43,475 nt of DNA from Bacteroidota bacterium (lineage in GTDB: Bacteria > Bacteroidota > Bacteroidia > Palsa-948). The notes below the pieces were generated by a model. That model was not told the DNA's origin. It searched no databases and saw only the letters and a list, made by a program, of their open reading frames with translations. Within the stretch, counting starts at the first letter, position 1; each line of letters opens with the position of its first letter. A program made the translations under genes and the position numbers. The stretch covers positions 1-43,475 of the forward strand of contig JACQAL010000067.1 of NCBI GenBank assembly GCA_016195025.1, read 5' to 3'. Positions 24,078-32,101 of this stretch are shown in pieces.

Positions 24078-25297
24078 TGTTTATATTTTTCAGCAATTAA
24101 TTCAACGTGCTTTGCATATTCATCGTAAATTTTTTCCGCATCAAATTTTTCTTCAAATATTTTTTTTGTATTGACTAACATTTTTCTGTAAAGGTCTTGA
24201 TCTTTGTATAACTTCAAGATGCAGTTTGTAAGTGCAGTTACATCATTTGGCAGGTAAAAATATCCAATTTGATGTTCTTCTATACTATTTTTCAAATCAC
24301 CATGAAATGAAGTGATGACGGGTAAGCCGGCAGAGAGATAAGAAAAAACTTTATTCGGAAAAGCATCTCTGATTTTTTTTGCAGGAGCAACTCCGATTTT
24401 AGAAATTTTCAGGAGTTCGTTGATTTCATTCTCATTTAGCCATCCGGGAAAAGTAACATTGTTTAAATCTTTTGTCTTTTTTTTTATTTCATGTAACAAT
24501 TCGCCATCTCCCGCAAGAAGAAAATGTATTTTTTCGTTTTGTAATTTTTTTGCACACACAATTAAAATTGCAGGGTCGTTGTTTTCTACAAATGTTCCTA
24601 TAAATGTTACAACAAATTTATCTTTCAATTTTTCTGAAAAACTCAAATTAATATTTTTGTTTTCATTAACTATTTTTTTTCCGCCAAGATAAAATACTTT
24701 ATCATTTTCTGTTTGTTTTCTTCCTGCATATTTTAATCCCCATTGCAGAAGCGAATCCATCATTGATACGAGTGAATCGGCATAGTGCATTGTTTTTTTC
24801 ACCATGGCAAAATCATTAAACAAAAAAAACCATGTGAACGGTCGCAGAACTGACGGTGCATAATTTACAAACAAATCGGGCCACTCATCTCTTACATCTA
24901 CAATAACCGGAATATTATTTTTTTTTGCGAACATTACTGCTTGGTAAGCCAAATCATGAGCAGGCATGGAAACAATCATAGCATCGGGTTTTGTTTTTTG
25001 TAGAGCGAATTTTTTAAAATTCCGGGCGATGATCCGGTGGTCAATAAAACGAGATAAAGAAATATTTTTTTTATATCCTATTCCTTTCAATGCAAAAATT
25101 TCATACCCATTTTTAATTTCAACCACCGAATCATTTTGGGCAACCCATTTTTTTTTCACATGGTCAAAAGCACTTGCCCACCACAAAACGGTATGCCCTC
25201 GTTCAATGAGTTTATCTGCGAGCAATGCAGTCCTCATTTTTTTTACTGAAGAATCTAACGGAAGCGGTTCACCGATTTGTACGAGCCAGATGTGCAT
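24074..25297 (-). CDS. Glycosyltransferase, GT4-like
   Basis: This 407-residue enzyme has a GT-B fold. The N-terminal half begins MHIWLVQIGEPLPLDSSVKKMRT, with the ERGHTVLWWASAFDHVKKKW segment seen in WbuB-like O-antigen transferases. The C-terminal half has KFVVTFIGTFVENNDPAILI, HFLLAGDGELLHEIKKK, VTFPGWLNENEINELLKISKIGVAP and a PNKVFSYLSAGLPVITS segment close to the family's nucleotide-sugar-binding EX7E region. It transfers a sugar to a lipid-linked glycan on the cytosolic side; donor and acceptor are not known. It follows the polymerase gene by 11 bases. Confidence 0.88.
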   Translation of the reverse strand: MHIWLVQIGEPLPLDSSVKKMRTALLADKLIERGHTVLWWASAFDHVKKKWVAQNDSVVEIKNGYEIFALKGIGYKKNISLSRFIDHRIIARNFKKFALQKTKPDAMIVSMPAHDLAYQAVMFAKKNNIPVIVDVRDEWPDLFVNYAPSVLRPFTWFFLFNDFAMVKKTMHYADSLVSMMDSLLQWGLKYAGRKQTENDKVFYLGGKKIVNENKNINLSFSEKLKDKFVVTFIGTFVENNDPAILIVCAKKLQNEKIHFLLAGDGELLHEIKKKTKDLNNVTFPGWLNENEINELLKISKIGVAPAKKIRDAFPNKVFSYLSAGLPVITSFHGDLKNSIEEHQIGYFYLPNDVTALTNCILKLYKDQDLYRKMLVNTKKIFEEKFDAEKIYDEYAKHVELIAEKYKQ

Positions 25298-25308
25298 GAA
25301 GAAATTAA

Positions 25309-26667
25309 TTAGGAACCTACTTTATTCATTTTTGAGACTATAAAAAGAAATACAAGCGGAATAAGTAAAGCATCAATTAATAGTGATTTGTATCCTTCAA
25401 TTCCAGCGCGGATAAGAGTTGGAATGGCAGCTGTTATGAGGAAGAAGGGGAATAATTTTAATATGGCAAACTTACTGTTTCCTAAAGGAGAAAAAATTTT
25501 TTTATACGTCCATCCCCAAAGAAATCCAAAAAAAATAGCACCAATAATTATCCCCGGCAACCCGAAATTTAGGTACCAGCCCGCAGCATGATGAATTGTA
25601 TAACCCTGACCTTCCATTGCACCAACAGAAGTCGCATAGTAATTATAAATATCGTCAGGCCTACCCGTCCAAAAAATTTTTGGCACTGTAGATGCAAATA
25701 AGCTGATTAATGAAAAGCCGCCAGCAATCGGCACATGATAATATAATATGCCATAAAGGGAAAGATGTGCTCCCATCATTTCGTTACTAAAAATAACATC
25801 AGAAAATGCCAATGAAATTAATTGAGGATTTATATTAGAAAAAATTTCCATAAGCGAATATTGTCTTAAAACATTAATGCTTCCAAGCATAAGTATTCCA
25901 AGAAATACTCCAAATACTATTAATGATTTTTTAACTTGCTTTTCACTTTCAAGATAAATCAAACCGGATGCTGCAATAGCGACAAAGAACTCGTGTTTAT
26001 TTCCAAGAATTGTCAGATAAAATATCCAGCAAACAAGAGTGAAAAAATATAATATCCAAATGCGCGGTGATATTTTTTTTGTATCAAAAAACTTATTGTC
26101 ACGCATAAATAGAGTAGTGAATCCTATTACGATGGGGATAATTGCCCGGTTTAAAAGTTGGTGCAACGTAAATAAATTTGTTTCGGTTGATGTTCTGGCG
26201 ATGTGATATGCGCTTTCTCCGCTTTGAAGCATCGTCCTAAGAGCTCCCGAAACAAGCGCAGCACTTGCTAACATGCAAATAAACGATCCTGCAATTAAAT
26301 AATAATGATTAATCTTAATTACAAAGTTTGCATAATGGGGTTTATTTTTATTGCAGGGAACTATTGAAAGAATTGTTAATTCTATAATCACAATAAATAA
26401 AGAATACATTAGAAGAGTATTAAAATAGTATTGATCTAACTCCACGTTAAACATTTTTAGCATTAAATAATAATAATGTAGTCCGAAACTTGCACCTTTT
26501 TCAAGATTCATTTTATCATACACTATAAACCATGCTCCATAAAGAGAAAAAAAATACAAAAGTAAAATGCCAATGGGAAATGCAAGAGATTTCGTTCTGA
26601 TAAAAATAAAAAAGCCCAATAAAAAAATAATAATTGTAGAAAGCGTTAACAGCAAATAAAAATCCAT
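25309..26667 (-). CDS. Polysaccharide repeat-unit polymerase (Wzy-like) membrane protein
   Basis: This 452-residue protein has about twelve hydrophobic segments and a glycine-rich periplasmic loop (FASTVPKIFWTGRPDDIYNYYATSVGAMEGQGYTIH) between late helices, the layout of oligosaccharide repeat-unit polymerases. Wzy proteins are poorly conserved, so the call rests on topology and place: directly between two glycosyltransferase genes, with Wzx and Wzz upstream. It would join repeat units on undecaprenyl diphosphate in the periplasm. It is 6 bases after the upstream glycosyltransferase stop. Confidence 0.8.
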   Translation of the reverse strand: MDFYLLLTLSTIIIFLLGFFIFIRTKSLAFPIGILLLYFFSLYGAWFIVYDKMNLEKGASFGLHYYYLMLKMFNVELDQYYFNTLLMYSLFIVIIELTILSIVPCNKNKPHYANFVIKINHYYLIAGSFICMLASAALVSGALRTMLQSGESAYHIARTSTETNLFTLHQLLNRAIIPIVIGFTTLFMRDNKFFDTKKISPRIWILYFFTLVCWIFYLTILGNKHEFFVAIAASGLIYLESEKQVKKSLIVFGVFLGILMLGSINVLRQYSLMEIFSNINPQLISLAFSDVIFSNEMMGAHLSLYGILYYHVPIAGGFSLISLFASTVPKIFWTGRPDDIYNYYATSVGAMEGQGYTIHHAAGWYLNFGLPGIIIGAIFFGFLWGWTYKKIFSPLGNSKFAILKLFPFFLITAAIPTLIRAGIEGYKSLLIDALLIPLVFLFIVSKMNKVGS

Positions 26668-26673
26668 TTTGAA

Positions 26674-27648
26674 TTATTGAATAATTTCAGAATATATTTT
26701 TTTTATCTTTTTTGCAATTTCTTTATCAGAATAGTTTTCCAGTTTTGTTCGTCCGTTTGAATTTTGATTCAAGTAAAGAATTTCACTTACTGCATTTGAG
26801 ATTTGATTAAGGTCTCGGCTTACAATTTTTGAAGGATATATTCCATCTAATTGTTCTTCCACATCTCCCGCATCAACACTCACCACGGGCAAATTACACA
26901 TTAAAGATTCTTTTACAATGGTTGGGCTTCCTTCCGAATCGCTTGTTAATAATAAACAATCGGCAGCATTCATATAAAATGGAATTTTATCGTATGCAAC
27001 ATTTCCATCTAAAATCTCCATTCTTGCTTCAGGAATATTTTTTTTCACTGCTTGAAAAACTTCTCTTGCAATATCAATTCTTTTTATCTCCGGATTTTTT
27101 CCTGCATTAAATAAAATAATTTTTTCAAAAGATGAAATATTTAATTTTTGTCTTGCCTCATTTTTGGGAACCGGATAAAAAAAATCTGTATTAACTCCCA
27201 CAGGAATTATGGCGGCAATTTTTTTAGACCACCAAAGTTTTTCTTTTATTTTTTTTGAAACGCAGATGATTCTTGTGGCTGATAAGGACGAAATTTGAGA
27301 CAGTGTCCGACCGATTAAATCTCTCCAGAACCCATCCACCTTTGCTGTATTATTTATGTCACTTCCGTGAAAAGTGATTACTAAAGGCAATCGTAAAAAA
27401 AATGCGCAAAGGGCGGAAAAAAAAGAACATACTGTTCCGTAATGCGCATGAATAATATGCGTATTAAATTTTTTAGACACAGAGAAGAATTTGAAAAAAT
27501 CTTTAAGCAACAAAAGTGGATTTAATCTTGAATTAAGAAAAAATATTTCGGCTGTTATTCCGGCTTCTATTAAACTTTGAATCTGCTGGCGAGCAAAAAT
27601 CATCCCGTTACCCGATTTTGTTCTGGGCACAATATACAAAATTCTCAT
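26674..27648 (-). CDS. Glycosyltransferase, GT4 family
   Basis: From the ATG at 27648 the product is 324 residues starting MRILYIVPRTKSGNGM, the usual look of a GT4 N-terminus. An ATG at 27666 is in frame and would overlap the flippase stop. Motifs: HIIHAHYGTVCSF, LVITFHGSDIN, RIICVSKKIKEKLW, IPVGVNTDFFYPV, and the C-terminal ADCLLLTSDSEGSPTIVKESLMCNLPVVSVDAGDVEEQL, which carries the EX7E motif of retaining GT4 enzymes. It adds a sugar during repeat-unit assembly on the cytosolic face. Donor and linkage cannot be inferred. Confidence 0.92.
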   Translation of the reverse strand: MRILYIVPRTKSGNGMIFARQQIQSLIEAGITAEIFFLNSRLNPLLLLKDFFKFFSVSKKFNTHIIHAHYGTVCSFFSALCAFFLRLPLVITFHGSDINNTAKVDGFWRDLIGRTLSQISSLSATRIICVSKKIKEKLWWSKKIAAIIPVGVNTDFFYPVPKNEARQKLNISSFEKIILFNAGKNPEIKRIDIAREVFQAVKKNIPEARMEILDGNVAYDKIPFYMNAADCLLLTSDSEGSPTIVKESLMCNLPVVSVDAGDVEEQLDGIYPSKIVSRDLNQISNAVSEILYLNQNSNGRTKLENYSDKEIAKKIKKIYSEIIQ

Positions 27649-27655
27649 ATCATTT

Positions 27656-28930
27656 TCACGATTCATTAACTATGGGATAAGTTCTTTTCGAATTCATTTT
27701 TCTGAAAATCTTTGTGATTTCCCATAGCGTAAAAATTCCAAGTATGGAAATTGAAATTACAAATGCAATTAATGTAAATATATATCCTGTTTTAAAAACA
27801 AATTGACCAGCAGCCGACAGGATACAAAAAGCAAGCAAAGCCAAAATCTGATTAACTGCATTAATACCCCGGTGGTAATAAGCATCAATAACGCCCCGCA
27901 TAGTAACAAAAATCACCATAAAGATTCCACCGGCAAGAATTATTCTTAAAGAAAAAGAAACGGAGTCAACATAATTACTTCCCAGATAATAATGAATGAT
28001 TGTGTCTATAAAAATTTCTAAAAAAATAATTATTGCCAGCGAAGACACAACAGCCCATTTTAAAATTTTCATAATGTACGATTTTAACAATTCAATATTT
28101 CCTGAAGCCAAAAGTTTTCCGGCATGCGGTAAAATGAGAATGGAAACAGGCGAATAAAAAGTTGACAGCATATTTATCATCGTAATTGAAAAAGCCACAT
28201 ATCCGCCTTCCTTTATTCCATAAAAATAAGTAGTAATGGAAGCGGGAATTAAAAATAAGACAGCCATTGAAATATCACCCGGAACTCTCTGGACACCATA
28301 AAAAAATAATTGCCTGGAACAAGATAATAATTGTAGAACATTTGGGCGAATATTCATCAGCACAAATAATAATACAATTCCGGAAACGGAACAAAGCAGT
28401 ATTCCATTAATCAGGATAACTTTATCAACGCTGTTGTTAAAAAATGAAACAAGAGGTACTATTCCCAAATTAATTATCTGGAGAGCATTTGCATGCATCA
28501 TTTTTAATTTACCTCGAAAAAAACTATAGCAATAACTATGAATTAAAATACCAAGCACATAAATCAAAAGAGGAATTATTAAATTTTGAAATGATTCATT
28601 GCCGAAAAAAAGAATAGATAAATCGGGTTTATATAACAGCGACAAGATTGCAAAAAATAAAAAAGATAACCCGAGAATTATCAAACCGGAAAATGCAAAA
28701 CTATCTTTCAACGTAGAATCTTTTTCTTCGGAAAGCGAAATAAATCTGGGCAACGCTACTGCTAATCCTATGAGTAAAACCGGCTGAACAAATGAAATAA
28801 CTCTTCTGAATAAAGCATAAACAGCAAAATTTTCTTCTGAAAAATTAAGGGCAGATAATTTATAAACTCCAACTCCTGCTGCTAAAGTAATTGCTTCGGA
28901 AACATAGGTAACAAGCAAATCCTTTTTCAT
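27656..28930 (-). CDS. Polysaccharide flippase (Wzx-like, MOP superfamily)
   Basis: This 424-residue protein has about twelve hydrophobic segments, with an N-terminal LVTYVSEAITLAAGVGVYKLSALNFSEENFAVYALFRR that fits the polysaccharide-synthesis branch of the MOP/MATE superfamily. It would move the undecaprenyl-linked repeat unit across the inner membrane for the Wzy polymerase. Together with Wzz (28 bases upstream) and Wzy it marks a Wzx/Wzy-dependent pathway rather than an ABC-transporter one. No exporter genes (Wza, Wzc kinase) are in the window. Confidence 0.88.
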   Translation of the reverse strand: MKKDLLVTYVSEAITLAAGVGVYKLSALNFSEENFAVYALFRRVISFVQPVLLIGLAVALPRFISLSEEKDSTLKDSFAFSGLIILGLSFLFFAILSLLYKPDLSILFFGNESFQNLIIPLLIYVLGILIHSYCYSFFRGKLKMMHANALQIINLGIVPLVSFFNNSVDKVILINGILLCSVSGIVLLFVLMNIRPNVLQLLSCSRQLFFYGVQRVPGDISMAVLFLIPASITTYFYGIKEGGYVAFSITMINMLSTFYSPVSILILPHAGKLLASGNIELLKSYIMKILKWAVVSSLAIIIFLEIFIDTIIHYYLGSNYVDSVSFSLRIILAGGIFMVIFVTMRGVIDAYYHRGINAVNQILALLAFCILSAAGQFVFKTGYIFTLIAFVISISILGIFTLWEITKIFRKMNSKRTYPIVNES

Positions 28931-28957
28931 AAGTTCCGAAGAAATTTTTATAAAGAA

Positions 28958-29677
28958 CTATGAAGTCGATTTAAAAAATTCGGATATATAAGCCAGAACT
29001 GCTCCCAGTAAAAATCCTGTTAGAGTAAATAAAAATATTATAATGTATTTCGGAGATTTATAAGTGTTTTCAGAAATAAATGGGCCGGCAATTATTTCAT
29101 ACCCTCTCAAAGATTCATTTTCATATTCCGATTGTATTTTTAATTTCTGAAGTTTGATGAGCGCTTCAATAGCATCGTATTTTAATTCTTTAATGTCAGT
29201 TTCCTTAATTTTCTGGATTAGAGGAGAAACGAAATCAATCATTTTTTTATTTTTCTTATTATTCTCTGATAAAAGTTTTAGTACCAATGGTTGGGTATTG
29301 ATGTATTTAATTAACGTGGTATTTAATGCATCAGTTATTGAAGTGTCGGTTGTTTGAATCAGCACTTCATATGCGAAATCTTCCCGTTTGGTAAAAGAAA
29401 GGGTTGCATTAATGTTTTTATTATAAAAAATGGAAGTTGAATCAACTCTGCTTCGTTCGGGAAATGCAGTAATAATTTCTTTCAATTCTGAAAAAGCATA
29501 TCCTTTTCCTTTTGGGAAATTACTTTTTATAAAGTAATTCATCTTGAATAATTTTCCGGTGCTGTGGTTAACAGTTTTTGTATAATACAGTGATATAAAA
29601 AACATAATCAAAGCAGTGGCACTTATTGTTACAACGTACCTTTTTGAAGTCAATTTTACTATCAGATTTTTAAGCAT
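28958..29677 (-). CDS. Wzz-like chain-length determinant protein
   Basis: This 239-residue protein has two membrane segments, one near the start (TISATALIMFFISLYYTKTV) and one near the end (YIIIFLFTLTGFLLGAVLAYI), with a periplasmic, partly helical middle. This is the Wzz/LPS co-polymerase layout. There is no cytosolic tyrosine kinase domain, so it is of the plain Wzz type rather than Wzc. It sets glycan chain length with the Wzy polymerase. It is the first gene of the 12-gene operon; a candidate promoter lies 51 bases upstream. Confidence 0.82.
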   Translation of the reverse strand: MLKNLIVKLTSKRYVVTISATALIMFFISLYYTKTVNHSTGKLFKMNYFIKSNFPKGKGYAFSELKEIITAFPERSRVDSTSIFYNKNINATLSFTKREDFAYEVLIQTTDTSITDALNTTLIKYINTQPLVLKLLSENNKKNKKMIDFVSPLIQKIKETDIKELKYDAIEALIKLQKLKIQSEYENESLRGYEIIAGPFISENTYKSPKYIIIFLFTLTGFLLGAVLAYISEFFKSTS

Positions 29678-29728
29678 AAAACTATTTTTTATTAGTCAGA
29701 TGAAAAATATTTCATTTATTTGGAAAGT

Positions 29729-29736
29729 CAAATGTA
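29729..29736 (-). promoter_or_regulatory. Candidate -7 box for the polysaccharide operon
   Basis: On the minus strand TACATTTG (29736-29729) matches TAnnTTTG. It lies in the 113-base gap between rny and wzz, 51 bases before the wzz ATG. A TTTG box at the proper distance is not seen, so this is tentative. Confidence 0.4.
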
Positions 29737-29790
29737 AAAATAATTTGTTTCAGTTTTTATAAGCATACTAATACCACCAAATAAAGTTTC

Positions 29791-31347
29791 TTACTTCGCC
29801 ACATTCACTGACCTTGTTTCTCTAATCACAGTCACTTTCACTTGCCCCGGATAAGTCATCTCAGTTTGAATTTTATTGGCAAGATTGAATGAAAGTTCTT
29901 CAGCCGCTTTATCAGAAATTTTTTCCGCTGAAACAAGTACACGCAATTCTCTTCCTGCCTGAATAGCATACGCTTTTTCAACTCCTGTTTGTGACATAGC
30001 CATGTTTTCCAAATCTTTCAGGCGCTGAATATATTGCTGATGTACTTCGCGCCTTGCACCGGGACGCGCTCCTGAAATTCCATCGCAGATTTGTACGATG
30101 GGCGAGTAGAGCGATGTCATTTCCACTTCATCGTGGTGCGCACCGATTGCATTGCAGATTTCCGGTTTCTCTTTTAATTTTTCTGCGAGTTTCATTCCTG
30201 CCACAGCGTGCGGAAGTTCGAGTTCTTCTTCAAAAACTTTTCCAATGTCGTGCAAAAGTCCTGCGCGCTTTGCGATTTTTGGATTGAGTCCGAATTCTGC
30301 CGCCATTACTGAACAAAGGTTCGCCACTTCACGCGAGTGCTGCAAAAGATTTTGTCCGTAAGAAGAACGGTACTTCATTCTTCCAACCAAGCGAATGAGT
30401 TCAGCAGGAAGTCCGTGAATTCCTAAATCAATTGCAGTACGTTTTCCGATTTCAATAATTTCTTCTTCAATTTGTTTTTTTGTTTTCTCCACAATTTCTT
30501 CAATGCGCGCGGGGTGGATTCTTCCATCGGCAACAAGGTGATGAAGCGAGAGGCGCGCAATTTCCCTGCGCACCGGGTCGAAGCAGGAAAGAAGAATTGC
30601 ATCAGGCGTATCGTCCACAATAATTTCAACTCCGGTCAGAGATTCAAGCGTGCGGATGTTTCTTCCTTCGCGCCCGATGATTCTTCCCTTCATATCATCT
30701 CCTTCGATGTGAAAAACAGTCACGGAATTTTCTACAGCCGCTTCCGTAGGAATGCGCTGAATAGTTTGTATGATGATTTTCTTTGCTTCCTTGCTCGCGG
30801 TAAGTTTTGCTTCATCCATTTCATGCTTGATGAATGCCATGGCTTCGGTTTTCGCTTCGGCTTTTAACGATTCAATTAATTGCGCTTTCGCTTCTTCGCC
30901 TGAAATTCCAGCTACTGCTTCCAACTGCTGAATTTGTTTCTGCAATCCTTTATCGAGTTCAGATTTTTTCTTCTCGATAATTTCAAGTTGATTGTTCAGA
31001 TTATTTTTTACCGTATCAAGTTCTCTTTCTTTCCGCTGAACCTGTTCGAGTTTCTGAGACATTTGTTGTTCTTTCTGTCTTGCCCGTTGCTCGAGCGCAT
31101 TAATATTTTTATTTTTTTCATTCACAGCATGCTCATGGTCTGATTTCATCTGCAGAAATTTTTCTTTTGCCTGCAAAAGTTTTTCATTTTTAATTTTTTC
31201 GGCCTCCACTTCTGCTTCTTTTATTTTCAGTTGTCCTTTTTTTTGCAAACTGCCTTTCAGTAGTGTGTTTGCAATCAGGATTCCGATGAGAAGTCCGGCT
31301 ATTGCTGCGCCTGCTATAAGTACTATCGTTATTGTGTCGAGATTCAT
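29791..31347 (-). CDS. rny: Ribonuclease Y
   Basis: This 518-residue membrane-anchored endoribonuclease starts RNA decay. Order of parts: N-terminal membrane helix ([20 protein letters not shown], about 6-26), a long coiled coil (about 35-165, rich in E, K and Q), a KH domain with [21 protein letters not shown], and an HD domain with HSREVANLC and [10 protein letters not shown] holding the metal-binding His-Asp pair, then [10 protein letters not shown]. Length matches the family. It lies downstream of zapA with 103 bases between the genes' facing ends and has no clear terminator before it, so it may be co-transcribed with zapA. Confidence 0.97.
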   Translation of the reverse strand: MNLDTITIVLIAGAAIAGLLIGILIANTLLKGSLQKKGQLKIKEAEVEAEKIKNEKLLQAKEKFLQMKSDHEHAVNEKNKNINALEQRARQKEQQMSQKLEQVQRKERELDTVKNNLNNQLEIIEKKKSELDKGLQKQIQQLEAVAGISGEEAKAQLIESLKAEAKTEAMAFIKHEMDEAKLTASKEAKKIIIQTIQRIPTEAAVENSVTVFHIEGDDMKGRIIGREGRNIRTLESLTGVEIIVDDTPDAILLSCFDPVRREIARLSLHHLVADGRIHPARIEEIVEKTKKQIEEEIIEIGKRTAIDLGIHGLPAELIRLVGRMKYRSSYGQNLLQHSREVANLCSVMAAEFGLNPKIAKRAGLLHDIGKVFEEELELPHAVAGMKLAEKLKEKPEICNAIGAHHDEVEMTSLYSPIVQICDGISGARPGARREVHQQYIQRLKDLENMAMSQTGVEKAYAIQAGRELRVLVSAEKISDKAAEELSFNLANKIQTEMTYPGQVKVTVIRETRSVNVAK

Positions 31348-31435
31348 AAAAATAGATTTGAGTGATATGTAAATAAAAATTCCCGCATTAATTCTTTTTC
31401 AGAACCAATACAGGAGAAATATTTTGAAATGCAGT

Positions 31436-31732
31436 TTACGCTTTCTCTAACTCTGCCGAAATAAATTTGTCCAGTTTTTCCAATCGCTCAATAGTTCCCT
31501 TATCATCTTTCTGAAGCGCATCTTTCGATTCCAGGTATTGCGGAACAAAATAAAGCGCAGTCATTGCGAGTAAATCGGTCCGGTCTTTTATGTCAAAGTT
31601 TTTTTCGAATTCAGAAACTTTTTCATTGATGAGTTTAACCGCTTTGCGAACGTTTTCTTCTTCATCACGTTCAATTGCCAGCGGGTAAATTCTTCCTGCC
31701 ACCGAAACCTTTATGGACAATTTATCATTCAT
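31436..31732 (-). CDS. zapA: Cell division protein ZapA
   Basis: This 98-residue ZapA-family protein begins MNDKLSIKVSVAGRIYPLAIERDEEENVRKAVKLINEKV, the typical ZapA globular head, followed by a helix with DLLAMTALYFVPQYLESKDA and a short coiled-coil tail. ZapA binds and bundles FtsZ filaments at the division site. Its start codon shares one base with the stop of the upstream coiled-coil gene (TAATG), which suggests the two are made together. The 88-base gap to rny downstream holds no recognisable RNA gene. Confidence 0.92.
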   Translation of the reverse strand: MNDKLSIKVSVAGRIYPLAIERDEEENVRKAVKLINEKVSEFEKNFDIKDRTDLLAMTALYFVPQYLESKDALQKDDKGTIERLEKLDKFISAELEKA

Positions 31733-32022
31733 TATTTATTCAAAAGCGCAGTGCACTTGTCTACTTCCCGTATCAGTTCGTTGATTTTTAATTTTAGTTC
31801 GTGTGTGTTTTCGTTATTACCTGATATTGATTTTGAAAGTTTGAGGATTTTATTTTTGTCCTCCAACTCTTTTACTATTTGTTTTTGTTCTTCTATATTT
31901 TTTTTGAGTTCGTTATTGTTTTGTTTGAGTGCCGAAAGTTCTTTTGAAGTTTGGCGATGCAAATCTACTAACTTTTCTACTTTCTTTTCCAAGTTGGAAA
32001 CTAAGGATTTAATATCGCTCAT
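31732..32022 (-). CDS. Small coiled-coil protein upstream of zapA
   Basis: From the ATG at 32022 this is a 96-residue protein, almost wholly a predicted coiled coil: LVSNLEKKVEKLVDLHRQTSKELSALKQNNNELKKNIEEQKQIVKELEDKNKILKL, a short SISGNNENT break, then a second helix. An upstream in-frame start at 32073 adds a cysteine-rich stretch that does not fit and is less likely. Size, coiled coil and translational coupling with zapA suggest a division-ring partner comparable in shape to ZapB, but there is no sequence evidence of homology. It is divergent from the M23 peptidase gene. Confidence 0.85.
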   Translation of the reverse strand: MSDIKSLVSNLEKKVEKLVDLHRQTSKELSALKQNNNELKKNIEEQKQIVKELEDKNKILKLSKSISGNNENTHELKLKINELIREVDKCTALLNK

Positions 32023-32101
32023 CTTTTCAAAAAATCTTTGTTCACAAAAATAACATTCAATTTGATTTGACAAGAATATTTATTGTTGTTTTGAACAAGA
32101 A

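Noticed and set aside
17149-29677. Recently acquired genomic island with attachment sites
   Set aside because: The operon is AT-rich, but no integrase, tRNA boundary or direct flanking repeats were found; low GC is common for glycan loci.
31348-31435. 6S RNA next to zapA
   Set aside because: The gap is 88 bases, too short for a 6S RNA, and no large central bubble with closing stems was seen.
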